From Streptosporangium canum (GTDB taxonomy: Bacteria; Actinomycetota; Actinomycetes; Streptosporangiales; Streptosporangiaceae): a stretch of DNA of 64,000 nt. Positions 16,580-25,451 of this stretch are shown piece after piece. The notes below the pieces were generated by a model, which ran no database searches, was not told the origin of the DNA, and saw only the letters and a program-made list of their open reading frames with translations. Position 1 is the stretch's first letter. Each line of letters opens with the position of its first letter. Where the stretch lies: assembly GCF_900113865.1 (NCBI RefSeq), contig NZ_FOQY01000007.1:186001-250000 (forward strand), written 5' to 3'. The translations under genes and the position numbers were made by a program.

Positions 16580-17524
16580 ATGGCGCTGACCATCGGCGTT
16601 GACATCGGCGGTACCAAGGTCGCGGCGGGCGTCGTGGACGAGGACGGCCGCATCGTCGAGCACCTTCTGCGGCCCACCCCGGCCACCAACCCCGAACAGG
16701 TCGCCGAGACGATCGCCGAGGCGGTCCGGGAACTGTCCAAGGGCCGGGAGATCGAGGCCGTCGGCCTCGGCGCCGCCGGGTTCGTCGACGAGACCCGGTC
16801 CATGGTGCGGTTCGCGCCCAACCTCGCCTGGCGCGAGGAACCGCTGCAGAAGAAGGTCTCCGACCTCGTCGGCCTGCCCGTCGTGGTGGAGAACGACGCC
16901 AACGCGATGGCGTGGGGCGAGGCCAAGTTCGGCGCCGGGCGCGGTGAGAGCCATCTGGTCTGCGTGACCGTCGGCACCGGCATCGGCGGCGGGGTCGTGC
17001 TGGACGGCGCCCTCTACCGTGGCCGCTGGGGCATGGGCGCCGAGCTCGGCCACATGCAGGTGGTGCCGGAGGGCCGCCTGTGCGGGTGCGGCAACCTCGG
17101 CTGCTGGGAGCAGTACGCCAGCGGCAACGCCCTGGTCGCCGAGGCCAGGGCGATCGCCGAGGCCGACCCGGCACGCGCCGCCCTGCTGCTGGAGATCTCC
17201 GGCGGCACCCCCGAGCACATCGAGGGCCACGAGATCACCGAGGCGGCCGGGCAGGGGGACCCGGCCGCGCTGGCGGCGTTCTCCGCGATGGCCGAGTGGC
17301 TCGCCCAGGGCCTGTGCGACCTCGCCGCGGTCCTCGACCCCGGGTGCTTCGTCCTCGGCGGCGGCGTCTCCCGCGCCGCCGACCTCTGGATCGGCCAGGT
17401 CCGTGAGGCCTTCGCCCGCAACCTGACCGGCCGGGGACACCGTCCCCTGGCCGACATCCGCCTGGCCGAGCTGGGCGCGTCGGCCGGTCTGGTCGGCGCG
17501 GCGGACCTCGCCCGCAGGCGCTGA
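16580..17524 (+). CDS. glkA: ROK-family glucokinase
   Basis: 314 residues. The N-terminal ATP phosphate-binding motif is GVDIGGTKVAAGVVDEDG, the sugar-binding ENDANAMAWGEAKFGAG and the HxGH-like GAELGHMQVVP follow, and the zinc motif is CGCGNLGCWEQYASG, all diagnostic of ROK glucokinases. It phosphorylates glucose with ATP in the cytosol and in Streptomyces also mediates carbon catabolite repression. It shares its orientation and short spacing with the DUF5304 gene. Other ROK sugar specificities are possible but the motif set fits glucokinase best. Confidence 0.9.
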   Translation: MALTIGVDIGGTKVAAGVVDEDGRIVEHLLRPTPATNPEQVAETIAEAVRELSKGREIEAVGLGAAGFVDETRSMVRFAPNLAWREEPLQKKVSDLVGLPVVVENDANAMAWGEAKFGAGRGESHLVCVTVGTGIGGGVVLDGALYRGRWGMGAELGHMQVVPEGRLCGCGNLGCWEQYASGNALVAEARAIAEADPARAALLLEISGGTPEHIEGHEITEAAGQGDPAALAAFSAMAEWLAQGLCDLAAVLDPGCFVLGGGVSRAADLWIGQVREAFARNLTGRGHRPLADIRLAELGASAGLVGAADLARRR

Positions 17525-17586
17525 CGTCTGTCCGCGGGCTCTGGCACACCGGGGCCCGCCGGGCTACTCTCACGGCACGTCCCGTC

Positions 17587-18318
17587 ATGTCCCATGACGC
17601 TCCGTCGAGTGAGGTGGCTGCGGTGCTCAGGGTCGCCAGCTACAACGTGCGTTCCATGAAAGACGACGTCGCCGCGCTGGGACGGGTGATCAGCGCGATC
17701 CACCCCGACGTGCTCTGCGTGCAGGAGGCCCCCCGCTTCCTGTGCTGGCGCCGCAGGCGCGGGCGGCTGGCCGCCTCCGGCGGGCTGACCGTGGCGGCGG
17801 GCCGCCGTCTGGGCGGGGTGGCGGTGCTGGTCGGTCCGGGCGTGCGGCTGCTGCACGGCGAGGGGCACCTGCTCAGGTGGTTCCCCGGTCTGGAACAGCG
17901 CGCGGTCGCGATCGCGGTGCTGGAGGCCGAGGGGCGGCGGGTGGCCGTCGGCTCCGTCCACCTGGACCTCGACAGGGGCGCCCGGCTGTGCCACGCGACG
18001 GAGGCGCTGGCCCTGCTGCGGGCCGCCGCCGGCCGGTTCGGCGCGCTGCCGGTGCTCGCCGGGGACATCAACGAGCAGTCCCACGAGCCGGCCTGGCGGC
18101 ACCTGGCCGGGCACCTGACCGACTGCTACCCGGTCTCGCCGCGCGGTGACGGGCTCACCTTCCCCGCCCGGCGGCCCGGGAGACGCATCGACGCGATCTT
18201 CGCCGCGGCGGGGCTCCCGGTCCTCTCCTGCGGCGTGGCCGAGGCCGATCCCGCCGATCTGGTGGCCGCCACCGACCATCTGCCGGTGGTGGCCGAGCTG
18301 GGCCGGCCGCACCCGTAG
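17587..18318 (+). CDS. Endonuclease/exonuclease/phosphatase family protein
   Basis: 243 residues. EEP-fold motifs: VASYNVRSM, LCVQEAPRF, VGSVHLDLDRG, LAGDINEQSHEPAWRHL and the C-terminal ATDHLPVVAEL with the catalytic Asp-His. Substrate may be DNA, phosphoinositide-like or another phosphoester. A Lys/Arg-rich segment RRRRGRLAASGG follows the second motif. ATG at 17587; a second in-frame start at 17623 (GTG) is also possible. It ends the co-directional run begun at 13642. Confidence 0.85.
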   Translation: MSHDAPSSEVAAVLRVASYNVRSMKDDVAALGRVISAIHPDVLCVQEAPRFLCWRRRRGRLAASGGLTVAAGRRLGGVAVLVGPGVRLLHGEGHLLRWFPGLEQRAVAIAVLEAEGRRVAVGSVHLDLDRGARLCHATEALALLRAAAGRFGALPVLAGDINEQSHEPAWRHLAGHLTDCYPVSPRGDGLTFPARRPGRRIDAIFAAAGLPVLSCGVAEADPADLVAATDHLPVVAELGRPHP

Positions 18319-18374
18319 GAGGGCAACCGGGGGGAGCGGGCACGCGAGCCGGGCGCGGCCCTTACCATTTGAGC

Positions 18375-19505
18375 ATGACCCGTCGCCTTCCGCGGCGTGC
18401 GCTGGCGCTCTGCGCGGGAGGCCTGCTCCTGCTGTCTCCGCGTCTGCCCGCCGCCCACGCCGAGCCCGCCAGCCCGCCCGCGGCGGAGGCATGGCAGGCG
18501 CCGACCAGCGCGCGGCTGAGCAGTGACGGGTCGCTGTCCGACGTGGCCGGGGTCTCGGCCACCAGTGTCTGGGCGGTGGGCCAGCAGAGCGTCTGGGACA
18601 TCTGGCAGAGCCGGGGCGCGATCACCCACTGGGACGGCGTGACCTGGACCGAGGTCGGCATCCGCAACGATCCCACCGGCGCGGGGCTCCTGCGCTCGGT
18701 CGCGGCCGCCTCCCCGACCGAGCTGTGGGCCGTCGGCGAGGGCCATGACGGCCTGCCGTACCTGGCGAGGGGAGACGGGTCGGCCTTCGACCGGGTCACC
18801 GTCGACAGCCTGCGGGTGGGCGACTGGCTGGGCGGGGTGGCGGCCGCCCCCGGCCGGATGGTCGCGGTCGGCCGCCGCGACAAGCACCCGCTCGTCGTCA
18901 CCGGGACCGGGAGCGGCAAGTGGAAGCTCACCCAGCTCGAGGGGAAGGGCACGCTGTACGGCGTGGCCCTGGCCGGCAAGAGCGACGGGTGGGCGGTGGG
19001 CGACACCGGCCGCAGGCCGCTGATCACGAGGCTGTCCGGCGGGCGCTGGAAGACCTTCCACGTCCCGGACATCCCCGGCGGCTACCTGCGCGACATCCAC
19101 CTCGACGGGCCGAAGCGGGCGCTGGCCGTCGGCGGCGTCTACGACGACTCCGGCAGGGCCGGCCCGCTGATCCTGTCCTGGAACGGCAAGAAGTGGTCCC
19201 GGCTGACCCCGCCCGGCGGCGACGTGCGCCTGTACGGCGTGACCGGTGACCGCAAGGGCCGTTTCTGGATCTCCGGGGTGGATCTGGAGCGGCCCGGCGA
19301 GGCCTTCCTGCTCCGCTACGACGGCCGCACGGTCAGGCCGCTCCGCGGCGCGGCCGCCGTCGCCCCGCGGACCATCAGGCTCCAGTCGGTGGCCTATCTG
19401 CCGGGCGCCGGCACCGTGGTCACCGTGGGCCACGTGGTGGACGCCGACGGCCGCTACACCGACGTGATCGAGCGGCTCGGCACCTCGGAGCGCGCCAAGC
19501 CGTAG
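18375..19505 (+). CDS. Secreted beta-propeller-like protein of unknown function
   Basis: About 376 residues. A signal peptide (MTRRLPRRALALCAGGLLLL, cleavage after AHA) is followed by repeated blade-like units containing W-A-V-G (SVWAVGQQ, LWAVGEGHD, GWAVGDTG, ALAVGGVY), spaced about 45-60 residues, like bacterial beta-propeller repeats of the Ycf48/sialidase kind. No catalytic residues are apparent. There is no ribosome binding site before the ATG at 18375, but TACCAT at 18363-18368 is a good -10, six bases away, suggesting a leaderless message. Confidence 0.75.
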   Translation: MTRRLPRRALALCAGGLLLLSPRLPAAHAEPASPPAAEAWQAPTSARLSSDGSLSDVAGVSATSVWAVGQQSVWDIWQSRGAITHWDGVTWTEVGIRNDPTGAGLLRSVAAASPTELWAVGEGHDGLPYLARGDGSAFDRVTVDSLRVGDWLGGVAAAPGRMVAVGRRDKHPLVVTGTGSGKWKLTQLEGKGTLYGVALAGKSDGWAVGDTGRRPLITRLSGGRWKTFHVPDIPGGYLRDIHLDGPKRALAVGGVYDDSGRAGPLILSWNGKKWSRLTPPGGDVRLYGVTGDRKGRFWISGVDLERPGEAFLLRYDGRTVRPLRGAAAVAPRTIRLQSVAYLPGAGTVVTVGHVVDADGRYTDVIERLGTSERAKP

Positions 19506-19508
19506 CCG

Positions 19509-19985
19509 TCAGATGACCGCGCCGTCGTCCCAGCCGGAGTCGTTGGGCGGGCCGTCGCCCATCCGCACCACGAGCGCCACGAAACCGCCGATGAACGCCG
19601 CGACCGCGGTGAACAGCATCCAGCCCTGCAACTGCCAGTTCAGGGCGGCGCTGAGCAGCAGGTAGGCCGGGCCGCCGAAGAGGGCCAGCCAAGCGAGCTT
19701 GGTGGTGGTGTCCGTCTTGGGCAGCGGAGGCGGCGGCGGGGGCACGTAGTGACCCTCGTCGTCGGGATCCGCCTGCTCGGTGTCGGTGTCGGTATCGGCG
19801 TCGGAGAGGTCCTCCGCCGGCGGGCGCTCGTCCTCGTCCGACTGTTTGACCACGCGCCGGGGAGGTTCGGAGGGCAGGTTCTCGCTGTCGGGCCACGGCT
19901 GGTCGGCCGAGTCGCGTACGGCGGTGTCGTTGAAGGACGCGACGATCTGACGCCAGACCTCGTCCTCATCGCTTTGAGGTGTCAC
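19509..19985 (-). CDS. Small membrane protein with acidic N-terminus
   Basis: 158 residues. The first 75 are acidic and disordered (runs of Asp, Thr and Glu), then a Pro stretch, then two transmembrane helices (LAWLALFGGPAYLLLSAAL and GWMLFTAVAAFIGGFVALVV) and a short acidic tail. This layout is a common actinobacterial conserved membrane protein of unknown function. It converges on the propeller gene with a three-base gap. Confidence 0.75.
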   Translation of the reverse strand: MTPQSDEDEVWRQIVASFNDTAVRDSADQPWPDSENLPSEPPRRVVKQSDEDERPPAEDLSDADTDTDTEQADPDDEGHYVPPPPPPLPKTDTTTKLAWLALFGGPAYLLLSAALNWQLQGWMLFTAVAAFIGGFVALVVRMGDGPPNDSGWDDGAVI

Positions 19986-20051
19986 TTAGCTGGGCTCGTT
20001 ACTCATCAGCGGGCCACTTCCTCCCGGAAACCGCGCATCCCCCACTCGCGA

Positions 20052-20816
20052 TCAGTCTCTCTGCAAGGGTAGCGAGGTGTTCGCGTGGACGAACTCCAGG
20101 CTCCCCGAGAAGATCCGATCCGCGTCGTTGTCGAGCGTCGCGACGTGGTAGCTGTCGTTGAGCTCCACCACATTAAGATTCCCCCCGCTCAGCCTCTCAC
20201 GCAGAATACGCACACTGGCCGGTTTCACCACATGGTCCTGCGAGCTGTGGAAGACCAGCACCGGCTGGGTGACCTTGCCCAGCTCCGCCTGGGTCAGTGC
20301 CCACAGCCGGGGAAGGCTGGCCGCGGCCCTCACCGGAGTGCGTGTGTAGCCTAGCTCGGTCGCCCCCTCCTTCTTGATGTCGCCCGCCACGCCCGCCACC
20401 GACGGGACCACCAGCCCGAGCAGCGGCGCCAGCCGGAGCAGCGGCACGTCGCTGGTCACCGACGGGTTGACGATCACCAGCCCCCTGATCCCCGCACCGT
20501 GGACCTGGGCCAGCCGCAGCGCCATGCAGCCGCCCATGGACAGGCCCATCACGAAGATCTCGGCGCACTGGCCGCGCAGGTCGGCCAGGGTCCTGTCCAG
20601 CTCGGCGTACCAGTCCTCCCAGCGGGTGCGGTTCATCTCCTGCCAGGTGGTGCCGTGGCCGGGCAGCCGGGGCAGCGCCACGGTCAGGCCGGCCGCGGCC
20701 AGGTGCTCGCCCCACGGGCGCAGCGACTGGGGCGAGCCGGTGAATCCATGGCAGAGCAAGACGCCGATCTGACCACCTTTATGGTGGTACGGCTCCGCGC
20801 CGGGCATGACTGGCAT
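20052..20816 (-). CDS. Alpha/beta hydrolase (carboxylesterase / monoacylglycerol lipase-like)
   Basis: 254 residues. LLCHGFTGSPQSLRPWG is the oxyanion region, GLSMGGCMALRLA holds the nucleophilic Ser, HSSQDHVV the Asp and DSYHVATLD the His, giving a complete triad in the order seen in Est30-type carboxylesterases and monoglyceride lipases. The ATG at 20816 is preceded by AAGGAG seven bases upstream. It diverges from a PlsC-type acyltransferase, so both may serve lipid turnover. Confidence 0.9.
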   Translation of the reverse strand: MPVMPGAEPYHHKGGQIGVLLCHGFTGSPQSLRPWGEHLAAAGLTVALPRLPGHGTTWQEMNRTRWEDWYAELDRTLADLRGQCAEIFVMGLSMGGCMALRLAQVHGAGIRGLVIVNPSVTSDVPLLRLAPLLGLVVPSVAGVAGDIKKEGATELGYTRTPVRAAASLPRLWALTQAELGKVTQPVLVFHSSQDHVVKPASVRILRERLSGGNLNVVELNDSYHVATLDNDADRIFSGSLEFVHANTSLPLQRD

Positions 20817-20964
20817 CGTAGCTCCTTGTAAGGTTCGCCCGATCGTCGCACGAGTGGGGCATATTTTGCGAGAGGTCGATTTGAGTGGTTTCGCGGTGTA
20901 GTTGGCCGGCACCGGAGATGCGAAGATAACTCAAGGTCCCGCCTGTCAATCGAAGGAGCCTCAC

Positions 20965-21672
20965 GTGTTCTACTGGGTGGTGAAGGCCATCCTCTGGCCC
21001 TTCCTCCATCTCGTCTTCCGTCCGTGGGCGGAGGGGGTGGAGAACGTGCCCAAGGAGGGGCCGGTAATCCTGGCGGGCAACCACCTGTCATTCGCCGACC
21101 ATTTCTTCGGGGCGCTCTTCCTGCCGCGCAAGGTGATCTCTCTCGGCAAGTCCGACTACTTCACCGGCCGCGGCCTCAAGGGCGTCCTCAGCCGGGCCTT
21201 CTTCAGCGGCGTGGGCACCGTCCCGATCGACCGTTCGGGAGGCAAGGCCAGCGAGGCGGCGCTCCGCACCGGCAAGCGCATCCTCGGCGAGGGCCAGGTG
21301 CTCGCCATCTATCCCGAGGGCACCCGCTCGCCCGACGGCCGCCTCTACAAGGGCAAGACCGGTGTGGCCAGGCTGGCGCTGGAGTCGCGCGCGCCGGTCA
21401 TCCCGTGGGCGATGGTCAACACCTTCGAGATGATGCCTCCCGGCCGTCCCCTCCCCAAGCTGGGCATCCGCCCCGGGGTGAGGTTCGGCAAGCCGCTGGA
21501 CTTCTCCCGCTACTACGGGATGGAGGAGGACCGCCTCGTCCTGCGCGCCGTCACCGACGAGATCATGTACGCGTTGATGGAGCTCGCCGATCAGGAGTAC
21601 GTCGACAAATACGCCGCGAGCGCCAAGGCCGAGGCCGCCCGCGCGGCCAAGGAGTCCGGCAGGCGCCGCTGA
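20965..21672 (+). CDS. 1-acyl-sn-glycerol-3-phosphate acyltransferase (PlsC-like)
   Basis: 235 residues. NHLSFADHFF is the catalytic H-x4-D motif, IYPEGTRSPDGRLYKGKTGVARLAL is the substrate-binding EGTRS block, and VIPWAMVNT the third motif of lysophospholipid acyltransferases. A hydrophobic N-terminus (FYWVVKAILWPFLHLVF) anchors it to the membrane. GTG at 20965 follows GAAGGAG by six bases. The C-terminus is a basic Ala/Lys helix. Confidence 0.9.
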   Translation: MFYWVVKAILWPFLHLVFRPWAEGVENVPKEGPVILAGNHLSFADHFFGALFLPRKVISLGKSDYFTGRGLKGVLSRAFFSGVGTVPIDRSGGKASEAALRTGKRILGEGQVLAIYPEGTRSPDGRLYKGKTGVARLALESRAPVIPWAMVNTFEMMPPGRPLPKLGIRPGVRFGKPLDFSRYYGMEEDRLVLRAVTDEIMYALMELADQEYVDKYAASAKAEAARAAKESGRRR

Positions 21673-21760
21673 CGGCACCCGGCCTCGCCGGGCCCGGCCG
21701 GAGGGGCAGCCGCCGCCGACGGCCCCCGGCCGGCCTGATCGGACGGAGGGCTCCGGGAGT

Positions 21761-22078
21761 GTGCCCGCCGCCGCGGCCTTCCCGAACCTGCCGCACGCAC
21801 TGCAGTGGACGCTTCTGGTGGTCAGTGTGACCGGCTGTCTGCTGATCGGCCTGCTGACGGTCTGGATCGACAGGCACCAGGGCCATCCGCTCGTCGGGCC
21901 GTTCCTGTCGACCGGCTTCCTCGGCGGGTTCACCACCTTCTCCTCCTACGCGGTGAACATGGAGGACAAGTTCCACTCCGGCGACACCGGCGTGGCCGTC
22001 ATCCATCTCGTGCTCACCCCCGTGCTCGCGATGATCGCCGTATTCGTCGGGACGGCCATCGCGAGGAGAGTGATGTGA
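21761..22078 (+). CDS. crcB: Fluoride channel subunit Fluc/CrcB 1, lacking the first transmembrane helix
   Basis: 105 residues. GFLGGFTTFSSYAVN is the CrcB/Fluc pore motif and two further helices follow. Family members are usually 110-130 residues and begin with a helix carrying GGxxGAxxRY and then a conserved Asn in the second helix; here the protein starts at the second helix (LQWTLLVVSVTGCLLIGLL) and that Asn is Ser. No first-helix sequence is found upstream in any frame. It overlaps the next gene by four bases (GTGA), and the two probably assemble as the antiparallel heterodimer known for paired subunits. GTG start at 21761. Confidence 0.8.
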   Translation: MPAAAAFPNLPHALQWTLLVVSVTGCLLIGLLTVWIDRHQGHPLVGPFLSTGFLGGFTTFSSYAVNMEDKFHSGDTGVAVIHLVLTPVLAMIAVFVGTAIARRVM

Positions 22079-22434
22079 CCGCCGCGATCCTGGTGCTGCT
22101 GGGCGGCGCCGTCGGCGCCTCGCTCCGCGACCTCCTCGGGGTCCGGATCCCCACGCGCTTCCCGTGGGCCATCTTCGTGGCGAACGTGGCGGCCTCGTTC
22201 CTGCTCGGCCTGGTCGTGGAGGGGACGGTCGCCGGGCGGCTGCCCGAATGGCTGCTGCTCCTGGCCTGCACCGGCTTCTGCGGCGCGCTCAGCACCTACA
22301 GCACCCTGGCCAACGACACCCTGCGCCTGGCGGAGAAGGGCGAACGCCGCCTCGCGGTGGCCAACATGGGGATCAACGTCGTGTTCGGCCTCGTGGCGGC
22401 GTTCATCGGCGCGGCCCTGGCCCGGGCCCTCTAG
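22075..22434 (+). CDS. crcB: Fluoride channel subunit Fluc/CrcB 2
   Basis: 119 residues with four predicted helices. The N-terminal GGAVGASLRDLLG and the VANVAASFLLGLV helix keep the conserved Arg and Asn, and GFCGALSTYSTLANDT is the pore motif with the fluoride-coordinating aromatic replaced by Tyr. Fluc exports fluoride and is constitutive or fluoride-induced. It is translationally coupled to the first subunit. No fluoride riboswitch is seen upstream. Confidence 0.9.
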   Translation: MTAAILVLLGGAVGASLRDLLGVRIPTRFPWAIFVANVAASFLLGLVVEGTVAGRLPEWLLLLACTGFCGALSTYSTLANDTLRLAEKGERRLAVANMGINVVFGLVAAFIGAALARAL

Positions 22435-22519
22435 CGGCACGGGCACCGGGCGGAGCACGGCGCCCCCAGCAGGCCGTACGGTCACCGGTCAGCCGGCCGT
22501 AGGATCAGCCGGGCACCGG

Positions 22520-22927
22520 TCAGCCGGCCGTACGGGTGCCGGGATCACGTGGCCGGTCGCTCGCGGGCAGCGCCGACCAGGCGGTCCGGATCTCCTGCGC
22601 CACACCGGCCAGCGGCCCCGATCCGGGGAGCGGGCCCGGAGAGGCCGGGACGGGCCACTCCTGTACGGCCGCCGCCAGCCTCCGCAGACCCGCGACCGTG
22701 GCCGTCACGTCGGCGGAGGAGGGGACGGCGGCCCCCGACCGGGCCTGGACGGCCGCTTCGATGACCGCTTCGCCGATCCGCTGCAGGGCCACGACCTCCG
22801 GCCACCAGGCCGCCGTCCAGGGGCCGGCCGAGACGACCGCGCCCGCCCGCACCGCCGCGGCCCAGGGGACCGGGACCTTCTTCGGACGGAGGGTACGGCT
22901 GAGCCATCCGTCCGCCGGGACGCCCAT
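22520..22927 (-). CDS. Short hypothetical protein, possibly a truncated FUSC-like membrane protein
   Basis: 135 residues. The beginning (LSRTLRPKKVPVPWAAAVRAGAVVSAG) resembles the N-terminus of actinobacterial FUSC-family aromatic-acid exporter proteins, which are several hundred residues longer, and a helical Ala-rich region follows. No strong membrane helices remain. It ends close to the Amt gene on the same strand and starts nine bases after that gene's stop, so it is probably read from the amt transcript. Low confidence in any function. Confidence 0.5.
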   Translation of the reverse strand: MGVPADGWLSRTLRPKKVPVPWAAAVRAGAVVSAGPWTAAWWPEVVALQRIGEAVIEAAVQARSGAAVPSSADVTATVAGLRRLAAAVQEWPVPASPGPLPGSGPLAGVAQEIRTAWSALPASDRPRDPGTRTAG

Positions 22928-22936
22928 CCCCGCGGT

Positions 22937-24145
22937 CTAGCCCGAGCCGAACTGCAGATCCGAGCCGGCCAGCTGCTCGGCCTCGGTCTCCTTCAGACGG
23001 AAGAACCTGTCGACGACCTTGCCGATCACGAAGGTGACCACGAAGCAGTAGACGGCCACCACCACGATGGACAGCGCCTGCTTGCCGAGCAGCGCGCCGC
23101 TCCCGCCGTAGAACAGGCCCGCGGTGCCGACCACGCCGGTCGAGAAGAACCCGATCAGCAGCGTGCCCACGATGCCGCCCATGCCGTGCACGCCGACCAC
23201 GTCCAGGGTGTCGTCGTAGCCGAGGACGAACTTCCACTCGACGGCCATGGAGCAGAGGGCGGCGGCCACGACGCCGATCACCAGGGTGCCTTCGACGTTC
23301 ACGTAGGCGCACGAGGGCGTGATGGCGACCAGCCCGGCGACGGCCCCGGTGGCCGAGCCCAGCTTGCTGAGCCTGCGGGCACGGAGCCACTCCAGGAACA
23401 TCCAGGTCAGCATGCCCACACAGCCCGCGATCATGGTGCTCAGGAACGCCGTCACCGCGGTCGGGCCGTCGTTCAGCGCCGATCCGCCGTTGAAGCCGAA
23501 CCAGCCGAACCAGAGCAGGGCCAGGCCGAGCATGACCAGCGGGATGTTGCTGGGCTGGGGCGGCTCGCCGCGCCGGTACCGGACGCCGGGTCCCAGGGCC
23601 ACGGCCAGGGCCAGGCCCGCCACGCCCGAGTTGAGCTCGACCACCAGCCCGCCGGCGAAGTCGAGCGTGCCCATCCGGTGGATCCAGCCGGCGCTGTCGA
23701 AGACCCAGTGCGCGATCGGGAAGTAGACCAGGGTGACCCAGAGCACGGAGAAGATCATCCACGGTCCCACACGGATGCGCCCGGCCACCGAGCCGCTGAT
23801 CAGCGCGACGGTGATGATGGCGAAGGTGAGCTGGAAGAGCGCGTAGGCGTAGGTCGGGACCGACCCCGTCAGGTCGGTGGGCCTGATGTTCGCGAAGCGG
23901 AAGTCGCCGAAGCCGATCAGGCCGATCCCGCCCGCGTCCGGGCCGAAGACGAGCCCGTAGCCGTAGGCGAACCACAGGACGGTCACCAGGCTGATCGAGA
24001 CGAAGCTCATGAAGAGCATGCTGAAGACGTTCTTCGAACGGACCATGCCGCCGTAGAAGAAGGCGAGCCCCGGTGTCATCAGCAGCACCATGGCGGTGCT
24101 CACCAGCACCCAGGCGGAATCGCCGGTATTCAATCCGGTGGGCAT
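22937..24145 (-). CDS. amt: Ammonium transporter (Amt/MEP/Rh family)
   Basis: 402 residues, 11 predicted transmembrane helices. Amt hallmarks: N-terminal MVLLMTPGLAFFYGGMVRSKN, the pore histidines in LDFAGGLVVELNSGVAGL (replaced here at the usual twin-His position by the VVELN variant) and GVHGMGGIVGTLLIG. It carries ammonia across the cytoplasmic membrane. It diverges from the urea transporter, so the intergenic region probably controls both nitrogen sources. No GlnB/GlnK gene follows, unlike the usual amtB-glnK pair. Confidence 0.93.
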   Translation of the reverse strand: MPTGLNTGDSAWVLVSTAMVLLMTPGLAFFYGGMVRSKNVFSMLFMSFVSISLVTVLWFAYGYGLVFGPDAGGIGLIGFGDFRFANIRPTDLTGSVPTYAYALFQLTFAIITVALISGSVAGRIRVGPWMIFSVLWVTLVYFPIAHWVFDSAGWIHRMGTLDFAGGLVVELNSGVAGLALAVALGPGVRYRRGEPPQPSNIPLVMLGLALLWFGWFGFNGGSALNDGPTAVTAFLSTMIAGCVGMLTWMFLEWLRARRLSKLGSATGAVAGLVAITPSCAYVNVEGTLVIGVVAAALCSMAVEWKFVLGYDDTLDVVGVHGMGGIVGTLLIGFFSTGVVGTAGLFYGGSGALLGKQALSIVVVAVYCFVVTFVIGKVVDRFFRLKETEAEQLAGSDLQFGSG

Positions 24146-24227
24146 CGTCGAACCTCGCTTATGGCCACTTCCGATCTGTCGATTAATGATCGGAAGTATT
24201 CATGGCGAAACGCCGAATTCCGGGATT

Positions 24228-24290
24228 TTGACGCTAATAAAACAGTGCAGGTGGAGATGGGTAAAAAATAGGTACTGACACGATTAAAAG
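24228..24290. promoter_or_regulatory. Possible GlnR-type boxes between amt and the urea transporter
   Basis: Two similar elements, TTGAC-GCTAAT-AAAAC (24228-24243) and CTGAC-ACGATT-AAAAG (24275-24290), resemble the GTnAC-n6-GAAAC half-box bound by GlnR in actinomycetes. They sit in an AT-rich stretch between two divergent nitrogen-uptake genes. Matches are imperfect and no adjacent second half-box pair is present. Confidence 0.3.
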
Positions 24291-24376
24291 CACTTCTGTC
24301 CGGTGGGCTGCGGACCGACCCCGGGAATGACAGGCCGGGATGGCTCCACTCGGCCGGTAACCGCCGAACGAGGAGA

Positions 24377-25378
24377 ATGCCGAACGAGGAGAATTTCGGG
24401 AAGGCCGACGTGACATCGACGACTCCGGCGGCGACCGCTCCGCACCCGCGCGTCCTGAATCCCCTCACCATGATCATCTCTGTGGTCCGCGGGATCGGGC
24501 AGGTCGACTTCATGGCCAGCCCCTGGGCCGGGCTCGTCTTCATCGTCGCCCTGGCCGCCGGCAACTGGCGCTACGCCGTCTACGGGGTGCTGGGCTCGGC
24601 GGTGGCCACGCTCACCGCCTACGCCTTCGGCGCCGCGCGCGACCGGGTCGAGATGGGCCTCGAAGGGTTCAGCGGCACCCTCATCGGCGTCGCGTTCGTC
24701 CTCTACTTCGGGATGAGCTGGATGACCACGCTCCTGGTCGTCGCGGGGTGCGTGGCGGGCAGCGTGGTCACCTCCGCGCTGGTCACCCTGCTCAAACCGT
24801 TCAACCTGCCGACCTTCACCGCGCCGTTCTGCATCGTCACCAGCGTGATGCTGCTCGCGGCTCCCTCCTTCGAGCGCATCAGGCAGGGCAGGATCGGCCC
24901 CGCGCTCCCGTCCGCGGCGACCGGCCGTACGGCGCTCACCTGGTCCGACATCTGGCAGGGCATGTTCAACGGCATCGGCCAGGTCTTCTTCCAGAACAAG
25001 TGGTACGTCGGGCTCATCTTCCTGGTCGGGCTGGTGGCGGGCAGCCGGATCGCCGCCGTCGCCGCGGTGGTCTCCAGCCTGATCGGGCTGGCGGTCGCCT
25101 GGGTGCTGGGCGCGCCCGCCGCCGACATCGCCGCCGGCCTGTACGGCTACAACGCCGTCCTGGCGGGGATGGCGCTCGCCGGGATCTTCGTCGTGCTGTC
25201 CCCGGCCGGCGGCGTCTACGCGGTGGTCGGGGCGATCGCGGCCACCGGCCTGACCGCGGCCCTGACGACCTTCTTCACCCCGTTCGGCGGTCACACCCTG
25301 ACGTGGCCGTTCGTCCTGGTGACCTGGAGCTTCCTCGCGGCGGTCCCGGCGCTCGCCTGGCTCAGGCGCGCCGGGTGA
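24377..25378 (+). CDS. Urea transporter (UT/SLC14 family)
   Basis: 333 residues with about ten hydrophobic segments in the duplicated UT layout: [24 protein letters not shown] and later [25 protein letters not shown] are the paired LPxxTxPF-like repeats' preceding helices, and [12 protein letters not shown] and [12 protein letters not shown] carry the pore motif. It passes urea down its gradient to feed the urease encoded directly downstream. ATG 24377 follows CGAGGAG; a GTG at 24407 is an alternative start. Confidence 0.9.
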   Translation: MPNEENFGKADVTSTTPAATAPHPRVLNPLTMIISVVRGIGQVDFMASPWAGLVFIVALAAGNWRYAVYGVLGSAVATLTAYAFGAARDRVEMGLEGFSGTLIGVAFVLYFGMSWMTTLLVVAGCVAGSVVTSALVTLLKPFNLPTFTAPFCIVTSVMLLAAPSFERIRQGRIGPALPSAATGRTALTWSDIWQGMFNGIGQVFFQNKWYVGLIFLVGLVAGSRIAAVAAVVSSLIGLAVAWVLGAPAADIAAGLYGYNAVLAGMALAGIFVVLSPAGGVYAVVGAIAATGLTAALTTFFTPFGGHTLTWPFVLVTWSFLAAVPALAWLRRAG

Positions 25379-25451
25379 CTACGCCGGACGGGAAATCCGC
25401 CGGTCGGCTCGGCCGGACAGAAAACCCGATAACACACAAAGGAGATTTCTT

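Noticed and set aside
24377-25378. Reading the gene after amt as a sugar or amino-acid permease.
   Set aside because: The duplicated hydrophobic layout, TFTAPF/LTWPF pore motifs and the urease genes directly downstream support a urea transporter.
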